Shown piece after piece: positions 44,645 through 53,487 of a stretch of DNA of 54,148 bases. The notes under the pieces were generated by a model. That model was not told the DNA's origin. It did no database searches and was given only the letters and a program-made list of their open reading frames with translations. The DNA is from Planctomycetota bacterium (lineage in GTDB: Bacteria; Planctomycetota; UBA8108; UBA1146), in the NCBI GenBank assembly GCA_028825265.1, contig JAPKAM010000007.1, positions 1-54,148 on the forward strand, given 5' to 3'. Position numbers and translations under genes: made by a program. Positions within the stretch are counted from its first letter, which is position 1, and each line of letters begins with the position of its first letter.

Positions 44645-45364
44645 CTACATCGAGAACTGCTCGCCGAGATAATAACGGCGAGCATCTGCGTCCTGGAGGA
44701 TCTGCTCTTGATTTCCCTGAGCGATGATTCTTCCATCATAGATGATGAATGACCGATCACAGACATCGAGTGTTTCGCGAACGTTGTGATCTGTGAGCAG
44801 GACACCGATGCCCTGCTCTGCCAGGAAGCGGATCATATTTTGAAGATCAGCTACAGCGATGGGGTCGACCCCACTGAAGGGCTCATCGAGAAGAATCAGG
44901 TCAGGCTCGGTGACCAGCGCCCTCGCCACTTCCAATCTTCTCTTCTCTCCACCGGAGAGGAATTCCGCTTTGCTATCGGCGACACGATTGAGTTTGAACT
45001 CCTCGATCAGTTGCTCGAGTCGAACCTGTCTCTCCGGTTGACTGAGAGGAAGAGTTTCTAGAATCGCAGTCAAATTTTGACGAACGCTCAGGCCTCTGAA
45101 GACGGATGTCTCCTGGGGGAGGTATCCCATGCCACGACGTGCTCGCTGGTACATCGGCAAATTGCTGATCTCTTCGCCGTTGAAGAATACCTGGCCCTGA
45201 TCCGACCGAATCATTCCCATCGTCATGCGGAAGGTGGTGGTTTTTCCGGCACCATTCTTTCCGAGAAGTCCGATCACAGATCCTGGAGCCACATCGAAGG
45301 AGACTCGATCGACGACTCGCCTGTTGTTGTAGGTTTTACAGAGATTACGGACGGTGAGAATCAT
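44645..45364 (-). CDS. lptB: LPS export ABC transporter ATPase LptB
   Basis: The product is 239 residues, the usual length. As a dimer it powers extraction of lipopolysaccharide from the inner membrane in the Lpt system. Walker A GKNGAGKTT is at 35-43. The signature LSGGEKRRLEVARAL is near 137-151, Walker B LILLDEPFSGVDPIAV follows, and the switch His is in LLTDHNVRETLD. The wording DHNVRETL and the Q-loop region GMGYLPQETSVFRGL are typical of LptB rather than LivG. It starts at ATG 45364, overlapping the lepB stop as ATGA. lptA, lptC, lptF and lptG are not in the window; its presence suggests an outer membrane with LPS-like lipid. Confidence 0.92.
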   Translation of the reverse strand: MILTVRNLCKTYNNRRVVDRVSFDVAPGSVIGLLGKNGAGKTTTFRMTMGMIRSDQGQVFFNGEEISNLPMYQRARRGMGYLPQETSVFRGLSVRQNLTAILETLPLSQPERQVRLEQLIEEFKLNRVADSKAEFLSGGEKRRLEVARALVTEPDLILLDEPFSGVDPIAVADLQNMIRFLAEQGIGVLLTDHNVRETLDVCDRSFIIYDGRIIAQGNQEQILQDADARRYYLGEQFSM

Positions 45365-46824
45365 CGAATGAATCCGCTCTCATTACGCCCGGGCAGGGCA
45401 GGCCAGAAGATGGAAAAACCTCGACCCAGTAGGTTGGATTTCCCAAACGATCCCCACCAGCGAGAGTCGAGGCTGGACGGGCTGTTGTCTCCCAGTACGA
45501 AGTAACGCTCCTTTTCGATCTTGAATGGTTTCGATGTCGCATGCTGAGCGGCCTGAGTCCAGTGCTGATCCCTGTAGAGTTGCACCGATTGGATCTGACC
45601 TCCGCAATTGATGGCAGAGATGGAGAATCCGCTGGCGGGCTGGTTGGATTCGATGCCTCGTGTTCCAGAATCGAGTTCCGACACGGGAAGTTTCACGTTG
45701 GCCACCACTTCTCCATCGATGATGAGGCGCATGGTGCGATCCACGATCTGAGCATCGATCTGATAATCATGACCAGGTTTCAGGACAAAGTCGCTCACTC
45801 TGCCCAAGGAGACGGTTTCTTGTTCTGGCCTCAATAGCAGCAACTCCGTATCACCCGATCCAAATGGGAACGAGACCCGGTACTCGGAAGGGTGGTTCCA
45901 GATGGAGATGTTGAGCCGAGCCGGAGAGTGATTTCGACCCCTAGAAGCATTCAGGGTGGTTTTCAGTGAGATGTCTCTTACTGGGCCCACCGGTCGGCTG
46001 GAATGTTTGATGGAGTTGTAGTTATAGCGATTGTCGATGGATCGAGTGTAACGAAGTTCACCTTTACCCTGGAGCTGGTTGAAGCCCCAGCCTCCACCCT
46101 TCGGTGTCCAGCCAGCGGAGGCGATCCATGGCGAATCGATCAATCCGGCTTCCTCGACGGCGCTGTCGTGGATCAGGGTCCAGAAGTGACTCTGGACATC
46201 GATGGGCTTGGCCTCCAGCTTTCCATCGATCCAGATATCTCCATCGATGACTTGTATTGTTTCGCCCGGCAATCCGATCAATCTCTTAATGTAATTTCGC
46301 TCTCGATTGAACTTGAAGACCACGACATCCCAGCGATTGGGATCCTGCCAATCATAAGCAAATTTGTCGACCAAGATCTTGTTGCCGCCAAGGATGTCGG
46401 AATGCTCCACGACCACGGGGAAAATGTAGGTGCACTCACGACACCAGGCGCGTATGGCGGTCGCCTGCGCTCTTCGCAGAGAACCGGCTGTCGAATGAGA
46501 TTGCTTGCAGACCGGACATGAGATGTTGGGTTTGCCTGATGTCACCACCTTGATGGGGATCGATTTCACCGGGCAGATGCCATCATAAATTTCGAGGAAA
46601 TTCCTGAACTGGATCCTGTTGGTGAGACTGTCACTGCTGATACCCACATGATTTTTGGTACCGCAATTGGGACACTCTGGAGAAACATGAAGTCCGTTAA
46701 GCCCTGGTGCCATCGAGCCGGTCGGGATTTCGTAGGACTCGACGAAGAAGTGCCGGATGATCAGTGCCAGGAGGATGGCCACGGTCAGTGCTTCGATGTT
46801 TTCCCGTAGGGGTCTCCATCTCAT
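45361..46824 (-). CDS. lepB: Signal peptidase I with Cys-pair (zinc-ribbon-like) and beta-rich inserts
   Basis: The product is 487 residues, larger than most. It cleaves signal peptides of secreted proteins at the outer face of the inner membrane. One N-terminal transmembrane helix (about 10-27) precedes the catalytic Ser37 in IPTGSMAP; the catalytic Lys180 is in NYIKRLIGLPGE. Between them, residues 48-135 form an insert with CPNC (51, 54), C84, CPVC (103, 106) and CREC (128, 131), probably zinc-binding. A second insert of about 190 residues (about 215-430) is beta-rich and resembles a LamG/jelly-roll. The last catalytic-fold motif FVLGDNSPSSLDSRWWG is intact. It starts at ATG 46824, overlapping lepA's stop as ATGA, with GAGGAGGAG upstream. 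Confidence 0.92.
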   Translation of the reverse strand: MRWRPLRENIEALTVAILLALIIRHFFVESYEIPTGSMAPGLNGLHVSPECPNCGTKNHVGISSDSLTNRIQFRNFLEIYDGICPVKSIPIKVVTSGKPNISCPVCKQSHSTAGSLRRAQATAIRAWCRECTYIFPVVVEHSDILGGNKILVDKFAYDWQDPNRWDVVVFKFNRERNYIKRLIGLPGETIQVIDGDIWIDGKLEAKPIDVQSHFWTLIHDSAVEEAGLIDSPWIASAGWTPKGGGWGFNQLQGKGELRYTRSIDNRYNYNSIKHSSRPVGPVRDISLKTTLNASRGRNHSPARLNISIWNHPSEYRVSFPFGSGDTELLLLRPEQETVSLGRVSDFVLKPGHDYQIDAQIVDRTMRLIIDGEVVANVKLPVSELDSGTRGIESNQPASGFSISAINCGGQIQSVQLYRDQHWTQAAQHATSKPFKIEKERYFVLGDNSPSSLDSRWWGSFGKSNLLGRGFSIFWPALPGRNESGFIR

Positions 46825-48641
46825 TTTTTCTTCTCCTCCTCATCGAGACGCAGGATCGCCATGAATGCGTCCTGGGGGATGGCGACGCTGCCGACCTGCT
46901 TCATGCGCTTTTTCCCCTCCTTCTGTTTCTCGAGCAATTTTCGCTTTCTGGAGATGTCACCGCCGTAGCACTTTGCCGTGACATTTTTCATCAGTGCTCG
47001 AATCGTTTCCCGGGCGATGATCTTGCCACCGATGGAAGCCTGGAGAGCGACCTGGAACATGTGCCGAGGGATGACGCTCTTGAGTTTCTTGATTAACTGT
47101 CGGCCTTTGCGCTCGGCGATATCTTTGTGGATGATGATGCTGAGTGCGTCTACCGGTTCCGCGTTGACCAAGATGTTAAGTCTGACGAGATTGTCCTTGC
47201 GATAGTGATTGAAGTTGTAATCGAGAGTGCCGTAACCCCTCGTCGAGGATTTTAGTTTGTCGTAGAAATCGGAGATGATTTCAGCCAGTGGCGCTTCGTA
47301 ACTCATCTGTACCCGGGTAGGGGAGAGGTATTCGGTTTTCTTCCATTCGCCGCGTTTCTCGTCCATCAACTTCATCACTGCTCCGATGAACTCTGTCGGA
47401 ATGATGATGTGAGCGTCGACGATCGGTTCCCGGATTTCTTCGACCAGCATCACATCGGGTAATTGGCTGGGGCTGTCGATGAGGAGGGTCTTCTGATCCT
47501 TCATCAGGATCTCGTAGGTGACGGTGGGAGCCGTTTGAATCACCGTGATTCCGGACTCCCGCTCGATGCGCTCCTGCACGATCTCCATGTGAAGTAATCC
47601 GAGAAATCCGCAGCGAAATCCGAATCCTAGGGCGTCAGAAGATTCGGGCAGGAAGGTAAAGGATGGATCATTGAGCCACAACTTGTCGAAAGCAGTCCGG
47701 AGATCCTCATAGTCTCCACTGTCAACTGGATAGGTGCCGCAAAAGACCATTGGATTGGGGTTCTCGAATCCTGGCAAAGTTTCGGAGGCCCCATTCAGTC
47801 GGGTGGTGACCGTGTCGCCGATCTTGACATCGTGAATCGTCTTGATGCTGGCAAAGAAGTATCCCACTTCTCCCGCCTCGAGGATCCCTGTGGGTGTCAT
47901 TCCAGGAGTGAAAACGCCCACTTCGTCGATGAGGTACTTGCGTCCCGAGGACATCAGGATGATGTCCTCCCCTTTTTTGATGGTTCCCTGCTTGACGCAA
48001 ACATAGATGATCACGCCGCGGAATTCGTCGTAGTGAGAGTCGAAGATAAGGGCTTGAAGGGGAGCATCCTTTTGACCTTCAGGAGCAGGAACAAAGGTCG
48101 TGATCGCCTCCAGTAATTCGTCGATTCCAACACCAGTCTTGGCGGAGCAACGGATCGACTCGCCCTTGCTGAATCCAAAGGTCTGGACCAGTTCTTCATC
48201 AATTTCATCGGGTCTCGAGGTTGGCAGGTCAATTTTGTTCATCACTGGAATGATTTCCAGATTCCCCTCGATGGCTAGGAACGCGTTGGCGACCGTTTGC
48301 GCCTCCACTCCCTGAGCCGCATCGACCACCAACAACGCGCCCTCACAGGCGGCCAGGCTTCGGGAGACCTCGTAGCCGAAGTCGACATGTCCCGGGGTGT
48401 CGATCAGGTTCAACTGGTAGGTGAGACCATCGTCGGCGGTGTATTCCATCCGGACCGTCTTCGCCTTGATGGTGATTCCTCGTTCCTGCTCCAGTTCCAT
48501 GTCATCCAGTAACTGGTTCTTGAACTCTCGCTCGCTGATGGTGTGTGTCTTCAGCAGCAGTCGATCGGCCAGCGTCGACTTGCCGTGGTCGATGTGAGCC
48601 ACGATGGAAAAGTTTCGGATTCGTTCAGTGGGGATCCTCAC
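46821..48641 (-). CDS. lepA: Translation factor LepA (EF-4)
   Basis: The product is 606 residues, the standard length. LepA is a ribosome-bound GTPase linked to back-translocation and initiation fidelity. The G1 loop AHIDHGKST is near 15-23, G2/G3 around DTPGHVDF, and NKIDLP is the G4 motif. Domains II, III and V and the C-terminal LepA-specific domain (AGEVGY and NYDFGYNF-like text, here RGYGTLDYNFNHY) follow. The start is GTG 48641, which overlaps the rdgB stop as GTGA, with GGAAGG upstream. It is followed by lepB, the pairing used by many bacteria. Confidence 0.96.
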   Translation of the reverse strand: MRIPTERIRNFSIVAHIDHGKSTLADRLLLKTHTISEREFKNQLLDDMELEQERGITIKAKTVRMEYTADDGLTYQLNLIDTPGHVDFGYEVSRSLAACEGALLVVDAAQGVEAQTVANAFLAIEGNLEIIPVMNKIDLPTSRPDEIDEELVQTFGFSKGESIRCSAKTGVGIDELLEAITTFVPAPEGQKDAPLQALIFDSHYDEFRGVIIYVCVKQGTIKKGEDIILMSSGRKYLIDEVGVFTPGMTPTGILEAGEVGYFFASIKTIHDVKIGDTVTTRLNGASETLPGFENPNPMVFCGTYPVDSGDYEDLRTAFDKLWLNDPSFTFLPESSDALGFGFRCGFLGLLHMEIVQERIERESGITVIQTAPTVTYEILMKDQKTLLIDSPSQLPDVMLVEEIREPIVDAHIIIPTEFIGAVMKLMDEKRGEWKKTEYLSPTRVQMSYEAPLAEIISDFYDKLKSSTRGYGTLDYNFNHYRKDNLVRLNILVNAEPVDALSIIIHKDIAERKGRQLIKKLKSVIPRHMFQVALQASIGGKIIARETIRALMKNVTAKCYGGDISRKRKLLEKQKEGKKRMKQVGSVAIPQDAFMAILRLDEEEKKK

Positions 48642-49279
48642 CGGGAACCTTCCGTCAAATCGAATTGCTGGTACAGTTCGCTGAATCGACGTAGTGCCCG
48701 CCCTCGATGACTGATGGCGTCCTTCTCGGAGGCATCGAGTTCGGCAAAGGTCCTCGATTCATCCTCTGGAATGAAAATCGGGTCATATCCAAATCCTGCA
48801 TCACCCTCGGCCGTCTCGGCGATCGATCCGGGGCATCCTTCTTCCACCGTCAACAGAACTTGATCTCCGTCACACAGTGCGAGTACGCACCTGAATTCAG
48901 CACTTCTTTCTGCTGCGGGAACGCCGCTCAACTGTTCGAGAAGCTTCAAAACGTTTTCTTCATAGGTTGCATTTTCTCCTGCCCAGCGAGCGGTATGAAC
49001 TCCGGGAGCTCCATCGAGGGCCGACACCATCAAGCCCGTATCATCGGCCAGTGCCGGCTGGCCACTCCAGGCGGAATAGGCTTGTGCCTTGATGATGGCG
49101 TTTTCCAGCAGTGTCTCTCCATCTTCGATCGGATCCGGAGCGGTCGATCCGATCTCGGCTTCCAACTGGGAAGGGACCATTAGATGGGCAAATCCATCGG
49201 GCAACGCTCGACGAATTTCGTCGTGTTTGTGGCGGTTTCCCGAGGCGATGAGTAGAGATCGTCGTGGTAGAGGGGTCAA
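48638..49279 (-). CDS. rdgB: Non-canonical purine NTP pyrophosphatase (RdgB/HAM1)
   Basis: The product is 213 residues. It removes inosine and xanthosine triphosphates so that they are not incorporated in nucleic acids. Visible motifs: SGNRHKHDEI (family SGNxxKxxE), ADDTGLMVSALDGAPGVHTARWAG, FGYDPIFIPE and KDAISHRGRAL. The start is TTG 49279 with GGAG about six bases upstream; no ATG precedes the SGN motif. It is cotranscribed with rph upstream (about 200 bases away) and overlaps lepA by 4 bases. rdgB next to rph is a common arrangement. Confidence 0.93.
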   Translation of the reverse strand: MTPLPRRSLLIASGNRHKHDEIRRALPDGFAHLMVPSQLEAEIGSTAPDPIEDGETLLENAIIKAQAYSAWSGQPALADDTGLMVSALDGAPGVHTARWAGENATYEENVLKLLEQLSGVPAAERSAEFRCVLALCDGDQVLLTVEEGCPGSIAETAEGDAGFGYDPIFIPEDESRTFAELDASEKDAISHRGRALRRFSELYQQFDLTEGSR

Positions 49280-49480
49280 ACGGGACTCCGGTTTTAGATG
49301 CGGGGAGGGTCCCCTGAGGGTCTGAGCTCGCCGTGGATGCTACGGAAGGGAGTCGCGATCCGCAAGGACACCTGAGATGCCCCCTGCACCTTATTTGAGG
49401 GGACGAATCGGGGTGTTTCGACCGAACCTAGGGTAGGGCCGCGATGGAACTGCGATGAGGCGGCGATGGAGTCGCGATTC
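49280..49480. other. Spacer between rph and rdgB
   Basis: These 201 bases carry no gene I can support. Short GC-rich repeats such as GTCGCGAT (near 49350 and 49470) appear, but no clear terminator or promoter was seen. Confidence 0.3.
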
Positions 49481-50200
49481 CTATCGGAGTATCGGGTGAA
49501 TTTGATCGGACAGGCATTCACCGACCTGGACGATTCCTCCTCGAGCCGCTTCGATGACCCCCTGTAGTACTTCCATGGCGACGGGGCCATTTTCACACCC
49601 CCCGATCACTTCCACGACATCTCCAGTGGCGGTGCCGATCAGGTTCAAATCGACGGTTGCGCCGCTGTCCTCTTGGTAGTCGAGATCGACTCGCAACGAG
49701 TTCTGGAAGATGCCAGCACTCATGGCCAGGATCTGTGCTCGGCGAGGGTCCGTGGCGAAGATTCCGCTCGCTAGGTGCTGCTGGACCAGTAATCCGAGAG
49801 CCACCGTGGTGGCATTAATGGATGCGGTGCGGGTTCCACCATCGGCATGAAGAACATCGCAATCGACCCGGATGGTGTAGCCGGGCAACAATGAGAGGTC
49901 GAGACCGGCTCGAAGAGCTCGACCGATCAGGCGGCGAATCTCAATCGCTCGTCCATCTGGAATGCCCTTGTTGACTCGATCGAGCCTGGGCTTGACGGAG
50001 TAAGGCATCATCTGATAGTCCGCCGTGGCCCACCCTTGCGTTTTTGTCATCCACTTGGGCGTGCCTTCCTCCAGAGTGGCAATGCAAAGAATCGTGGTCC
50101 CTCCACATCGATATCGAACACTGGCGTCGATCTCGGGAATCACACCAGTGGTGACTTCAATCGATCGGGGGGCATCATTGCTTCGGTCTTCTCTTGGCAT
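49481..50200 (-). CDS. rph: Ribonuclease PH
   Basis: The product is 239 residues. It trims tRNA 3-prime ends phosphorolytically. The family layout is clear: APRSIEVTTGVIPEIDASVRYRCGGTTILC near the start, TKTQGWATADYQMMPYS, DGRAIEIRRLIGRALRA (the RNA-binding Arg of GGRTxEIxRLIGR), DCDVLHADGGTRTASI, and the catalytic segment LDYQEDSGATVDLN carrying the two key Asp. Some blocks differ from common versions (GGR to DGR; a shortened loop). The ATG at 50200 has AGAGGA upstream. It is divergent from galE across 155 bases. Confidence 0.92.
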   Translation of the reverse strand: MPREDRSNDAPRSIEVTTGVIPEIDASVRYRCGGTTILCIATLEEGTPKWMTKTQGWATADYQMMPYSVKPRLDRVNKGIPDGRAIEIRRLIGRALRAGLDLSLLPGYTIRVDCDVLHADGGTRTASINATTVALGLLVQQHLASGIFATDPRRAQILAMSAGIFQNSLRVDLDYQEDSGATVDLNLIGTATGDVVEVIGGCENGPVAMEVLQGVIEAARGGIVQVGECLSDQIHPILR

Positions 50201-50355
50201 CGGGACTGTTCCTCTCGGTTTCAGGCATGCCGATCGTAACTCAAGATCGGCCGGTTGGGGCGATTTCCCCCCGGAAACGGAGTAGAATCCCGCTGTTGTG
50301 ACGGAGCCGATGGGCCAGCCATGCTCCGCAGTGAACCTCGAAAGGGAGCCTCAAG
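50201..50355. promoter_or_regulatory. Divergent region between rph and galE
   Basis: These 155 bases should hold promoters for both directions. A TAGAAT at 50282-50287 could be the galE -10, but no good -35 stands at the right distance. The galE ribosome site AAAGGGAG lies at the end. Confidence 0.35.
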
Positions 50356-51564
50356 ATGCGAGTTCTAGTGGTTGGTGGAGCGGGATACATCGGAAGCCAT
50401 TGTGTTCTTGAATGTCTCCGTGAGGGCCATCAGGTGGTGGTTCTCGATGATCTCCGAGCCGGCCATCGTGAGGCGATTCAGGATGTGGAACTGATCGAAG
50501 GAAGTACCCACAATCCGAGCACTCTTCGCTCTGCCTTTGAGTCGTATCAGTTTGATGCCGTCTTCAATCTGGCGGCATCGTGTAGCGTTCCTGAATCGGT
50601 TCAGATTCCGGCGGCTTATTACCACAACAATCTTGCAGGCACTCTCAACCTGGTCGAAGCGATGCTCCAGGCCGAGGTCCCGGTGTTGATCCACTCCTCG
50701 ACTGCGGCGGTGTACGGAGATCCTGAAGAAACCCCGATTCCAGAATCCCATCGTCGTCTACCGGTCAATCCATACGGGGATTCGAAACGAATCGTCGAGG
50801 AATCGTTAACCGCCATCTCCCAACGACATCCACTTCAGCATGTCTGCCTGAGATATTTCAATGCGGCTGGCGCAGATGCATCGGGTTTGATCGGCGAGGA
50901 CCATGCCGATGAGGGCCATCTGATTCCATTACTCTTGCAATGTGCTCTTGGTATTCGAGATCAGTTCATCATCTTCGGGACGGATTGGGATACTCCTGAC
51001 GGCACCTGCGTGCGGGACTTCGTTCATGTCACTGATATCGCAAGAGCGCACCTTCAGGCTCTGAAGCACATCGATCGGGTCGCCGGAGAGTCGATTAATC
51101 TCGGCTCGGCTGCCGGGGCCTCGGTCCGCGAGGTGGTGGAAGCCGCGAAGAAAGTTACGCAGATTGATTTCAAGGTGGTCGAGGAGGGGCGTCGTGATGG
51201 GGATCCTGCGACCTTGCTCGCTTCCAATCAAAAGGCGCAGGAATTACTGGGATGGATCCCTGACCATAGCGACATGTCCCTGATCATGGAAACTGCCTGG
51301 CGCTGGCACAGAACCCATCCGACCGGCTACAGCAGCAAACTCCTGCCGCTGGGGACGGGGAGTACTCGATTTGGCGATCTCGCCGTCCGACTCGGATTCG
51401 TGACTCGAGATGATGTCGATCGAGTTTTACTGGAGCAACAGCGACTGGAAAACAGTGGTCGTGGCCGCAAGATGATGGGGTTGTGCATGGTGGAGATGGG
51501 ACTCCTCTCTACCACCCAACTGGTCGAAATCCTGCGCCATTATGAGAAAGGGGATCTTGGATGA
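50356..51564 (+). CDS. galE: UDP-glucose 4-epimerase fused to a GspE-N-like C-terminal domain
   Basis: The product is 402 residues. Residues 1-332 are a complete epimerase: NAD-binding GGAGYIGSH (7-15), HSSTAAVYG near 113-121, catalytic Y140 and K144 in NPYGDSK, then RYFNAAGAD and DGTCVRDFVHVTD. It interconverts UDP-glucose and UDP-galactose for envelope sugars. Residues 336-395 are extra. They contain RFGDLAVRLGFVTRDDVDRVL and MMGLCMVEMGLLSTTQLVEIL, the two-repeat pattern (LGxxL...GxIsxxqlxxaL) seen in the N-terminal domain of type II secretion ATPases GspE/PilB. The ATG at 50356 has AAAGGGAG upstream. The gene ends in an ATGA overlap with the next. The fusion looks unusual; no frameshift is involved. 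Confidence 0.93.
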   Translation: MRVLVVGGAGYIGSHCVLECLREGHQVVVLDDLRAGHREAIQDVELIEGSTHNPSTLRSAFESYQFDAVFNLAASCSVPESVQIPAAYYHNNLAGTLNLVEAMLQAEVPVLIHSSTAAVYGDPEETPIPESHRRLPVNPYGDSKRIVEESLTAISQRHPLQHVCLRYFNAAGADASGLIGEDHADEGHLIPLLLQCALGIRDQFIIFGTDWDTPDGTCVRDFVHVTDIARAHLQALKHIDRVAGESINLGSAAGASVREVVEAAKKVTQIDFKVVEEGRRDGDPATLLASNQKAQELLGWIPDHSDMSLIMETAWRWHRTHPTGYSSKLLPLGTGSTRFGDLAVRLGFVTRDDVDRVLLEQQRLENSGRGRKMMGLCMVEMGLLSTTQLVEILRHYEKGDLG

Positions 51565-52607
51565 ATCGGCAATCCCTGAGTTGGATCCTCGGAATCGCGG
51601 TGTTGGCAGGAGGATGTGCCTCGCCTGAATCGGGTGTCGGGCGGGAGTACAATTTCGTATCGAACGAATCGTCGACAGCGAGGTTTGGCGAGACTCAGCC
51701 GCAGGTCGACGGTGCTCGTATACTGGCCAGAGTCGGGCGAGACATCATCACTGATCAGCAACTTAAAGCACGAATTCTTGAGAGGTACTACGGTCCGAGG
51801 GCCCTCAACGGTTTGGTTCGGGAGTCCCTATTCAGTGCTGAGGCGGAGCAACTGGGGATCAGGATCGAGGCGCAGCAGATTGCCGAGCGAGTGGCGCAGG
51901 AGATGACTGCGATCCTCGGTGAGACCTTCGAGTCGCGTCGCAGGGCATTATCACAACTAGAAGCGCAAGGTCTGGTCGAGAGCGATCTGCGCCGGGAGAT
52001 CGCACTGGAGGTCGGGCCCGCACTGTTGATTCAGGCGGTGGTGTCTCATCACATCCAGATCGATGAGGAGCAAATCCTCGATCTATGGCGAGTCACCTGG
52101 AAGGAACCACGACGCAAGGTCGACCACCTAGCATTCCCCAGCGACGGAGCCGATCCTGAACTTTGCGGTACCATTCAACGCTGGGCGGAGAGTACTGCTG
52201 AATTGTTGCGGTTGGGTTCTTCGCTAGAATCTGCCGTGGAACTCCCTGTCGGCGTGAAGAAGAAGTTTGTCCCTCGAATGGGTAGTGGCTGGATCCGAGA
52301 ATCGGAACTCGCAGGCAATGCGGCCTTCTTTGAGGTCTTCCAGGTGGCCGAGGGAGAAGTCCTGGGTCCCATCGAAGAGGCTGATTTTGGCTGGCATCTG
52401 TTCCGCGTAGTGGAGACTCTGCCGAAGAGGCCGTACCAGGATGTCCGTGCGCAACTGCTCCAGCAACTTAGGGATGAACCGGTGACCGATAAAAATTTGC
52501 TCGCCGTCGAGGCGCTGATCCGCAATCGGATCTCGGTACGAATGGAGTCATCTTCGGTATCGACCGGAGTCTCCCTCGACGCGATTCGTTCAAAAGGAGA
52601 TCGATGA
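51561..52607 (+). CDS. SurA/parvulin-like peptidylprolyl isomerase lipoprotein
   Basis: The product is 348 residues. The lipoprotein signal ends at Cys19 (VLAGGC). The helical part (about 55-170: LKARILERYYGPRALNGLVRESLFSAEAEQLGI) resembles the N-terminal chaperone domain of SurA/PrsA-type proteins. The C-terminal part (about 185-290) has a weak parvulin pattern: RKVDHLAF, FVPRMGSGWIRESEL, AAFFEVFQVAEGEVLGPIEEADFGWHLFRV. The last segment fits the F/Q..G..GPI.....WHL.RV hallmark, although several catalytic-site residues are not obvious, so activity is uncertain. The ATG at 51561 overlaps the galE stop as ATGA; the gene itself ends in ATGA with scpB. It is likely a periplasmic folding helper. 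Confidence 0.8.
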   Translation: MNRQSLSWILGIAVLAGGCASPESGVGREYNFVSNESSTARFGETQPQVDGARILARVGRDIITDQQLKARILERYYGPRALNGLVRESLFSAEAEQLGIRIEAQQIAERVAQEMTAILGETFESRRRALSQLEAQGLVESDLRREIALEVGPALLIQAVVSHHIQIDEEQILDLWRVTWKEPRRKVDHLAFPSDGADPELCGTIQRWAESTAELLRLGSSLESAVELPVGVKKKFVPRMGSGWIRESELAGNAAFFEVFQVAEGEVLGPIEEADFGWHLFRVVETLPKRPYQDVRAQLLQQLRDEPVTDKNLLAVEALIRNRISVRMESSSVSTGVSLDAIRSKGDR

Positions 52608-53431
52608 TTTCTCGAGATAGCCACGGTCATGAAGTGAAGCCTTCCGCCTCCGGCGGCAACCGGCTCTCGAAAGCGGTCCATGAGGAACCTGTCGAGGTCG
52701 TCCTCGAAGGGGAACCGTTGCAGTCGACCATCGAGGCGATCCTGTTTGCCTCGGCCGAGCCGGTCAGTCGGCGACGATTGAATGCGATGCTGAAGGAAGC
52801 TCCCAAGGGGGCCGTCAAGGAAGCATTGCTGGCCCTCGAGGCGCAGTTGATCACGACTTCTAGGGGATACCTGCTCCACGAGGATGGGGCTGGATTACGG
52901 CTCCTGACCAAGCCGGAATTCGCACCATTTGTCGCACGGTTGCGGGGAGAACGTCGCCGCATCCGCCTCAGTTCGGCAGCATTCGAGACGTTGGCCGTGA
53001 TTGCTTACCGACAACCGGTGCGGCGCTCCGATCTGGAAGCGGTTCGAGGGGTCCAGTGCGGACCCATTCTCAAGAATTTGATGGAGTGGGGGCTGGTCAG
53101 AGTGACAGGGCAGGACGAGGCGATCGGACGTCCACTGCTGTACGGAACGACCTCAGAATTTCTGGAACTGCTGGGCCTCTCAGGCCTCGATGCTCTTCCC
53201 GAACCGGAGCGGCTACGAGAGCAGGGTTCAGATCGCGGCCTGGAGATCCTCGACGAGTTACTCGTGGGGGAGGGGCCTCAGGGAGTCGATCTGGAGGAGA
53301 ATCCACCGAGCTCAAGTTCCGAGAAGGAAGCCGATCCGGCCCCCGCTGAGGCGGTCCCGGAGAAGGTGGATTCTGCTCCAGAGGAAGAGAATCTCGATGA
53401 CTGGGTTCCTGACGGGTGGGATGGGAAATAG
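52604..53431 (+). CDS. scpB: Segregation and condensation protein ScpB
   Basis: The product is 275 residues, longer than the usual 180-200. ScpB works with ScpA and SMC in chromosome compaction. The two winged-helix domains are clear: LQSTIEAILFASAEPVSRRRLNAML near 38-62, LSSAAFETLAVIAYRQPVRRSDLEAVRG near 125-152, GLVRVTGQDEAIGRPLLYGTT, and FLELLGLSGLDALPEP. The extra length is an N-terminal polar tail of 35 residues and a C-terminal acidic/Pro-rich tail of about 60 residues. The ATG at 52604 overlaps the previous TGA and has AGGAGA five bases upstream. ScpA and SMC are not in the window. Confidence 0.92.
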   Translation: MISRDSHGHEVKPSASGGNRLSKAVHEEPVEVVLEGEPLQSTIEAILFASAEPVSRRRLNAMLKEAPKGAVKEALLALEAQLITTSRGYLLHEDGAGLRLLTKPEFAPFVARLRGERRRIRLSSAAFETLAVIAYRQPVRRSDLEAVRGVQCGPILKNLMEWGLVRVTGQDEAIGRPLLYGTTSEFLELLGLSGLDALPEPERLREQGSDRGLEILDELLVGEGPQGVDLEENPPSSSSEKEADPAPAEAVPEKVDSAPEEENLDDWVPDGWDGK

Positions 53432-53447
53432 CAGTTGTCCGGTCGGC

Positions 53448-53475
53448 TTGACACCTCGGAGCGGCTGGCTAACAT
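53448..53475 (+). promoter_or_regulatory. Sigma-70 promoter of tRNA-Arg(ACG) and tadA
   Basis: A perfect TTGACA (53448-53453) and TAACAT (53470-53475) are separated by 16 bases. The predicted start is 53482, six bases before the tRNA. This is the clearest vegetative promoter in the window. Confidence 0.75.
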
Positions 53476-53487
53476 TGGCCCTTCTGC

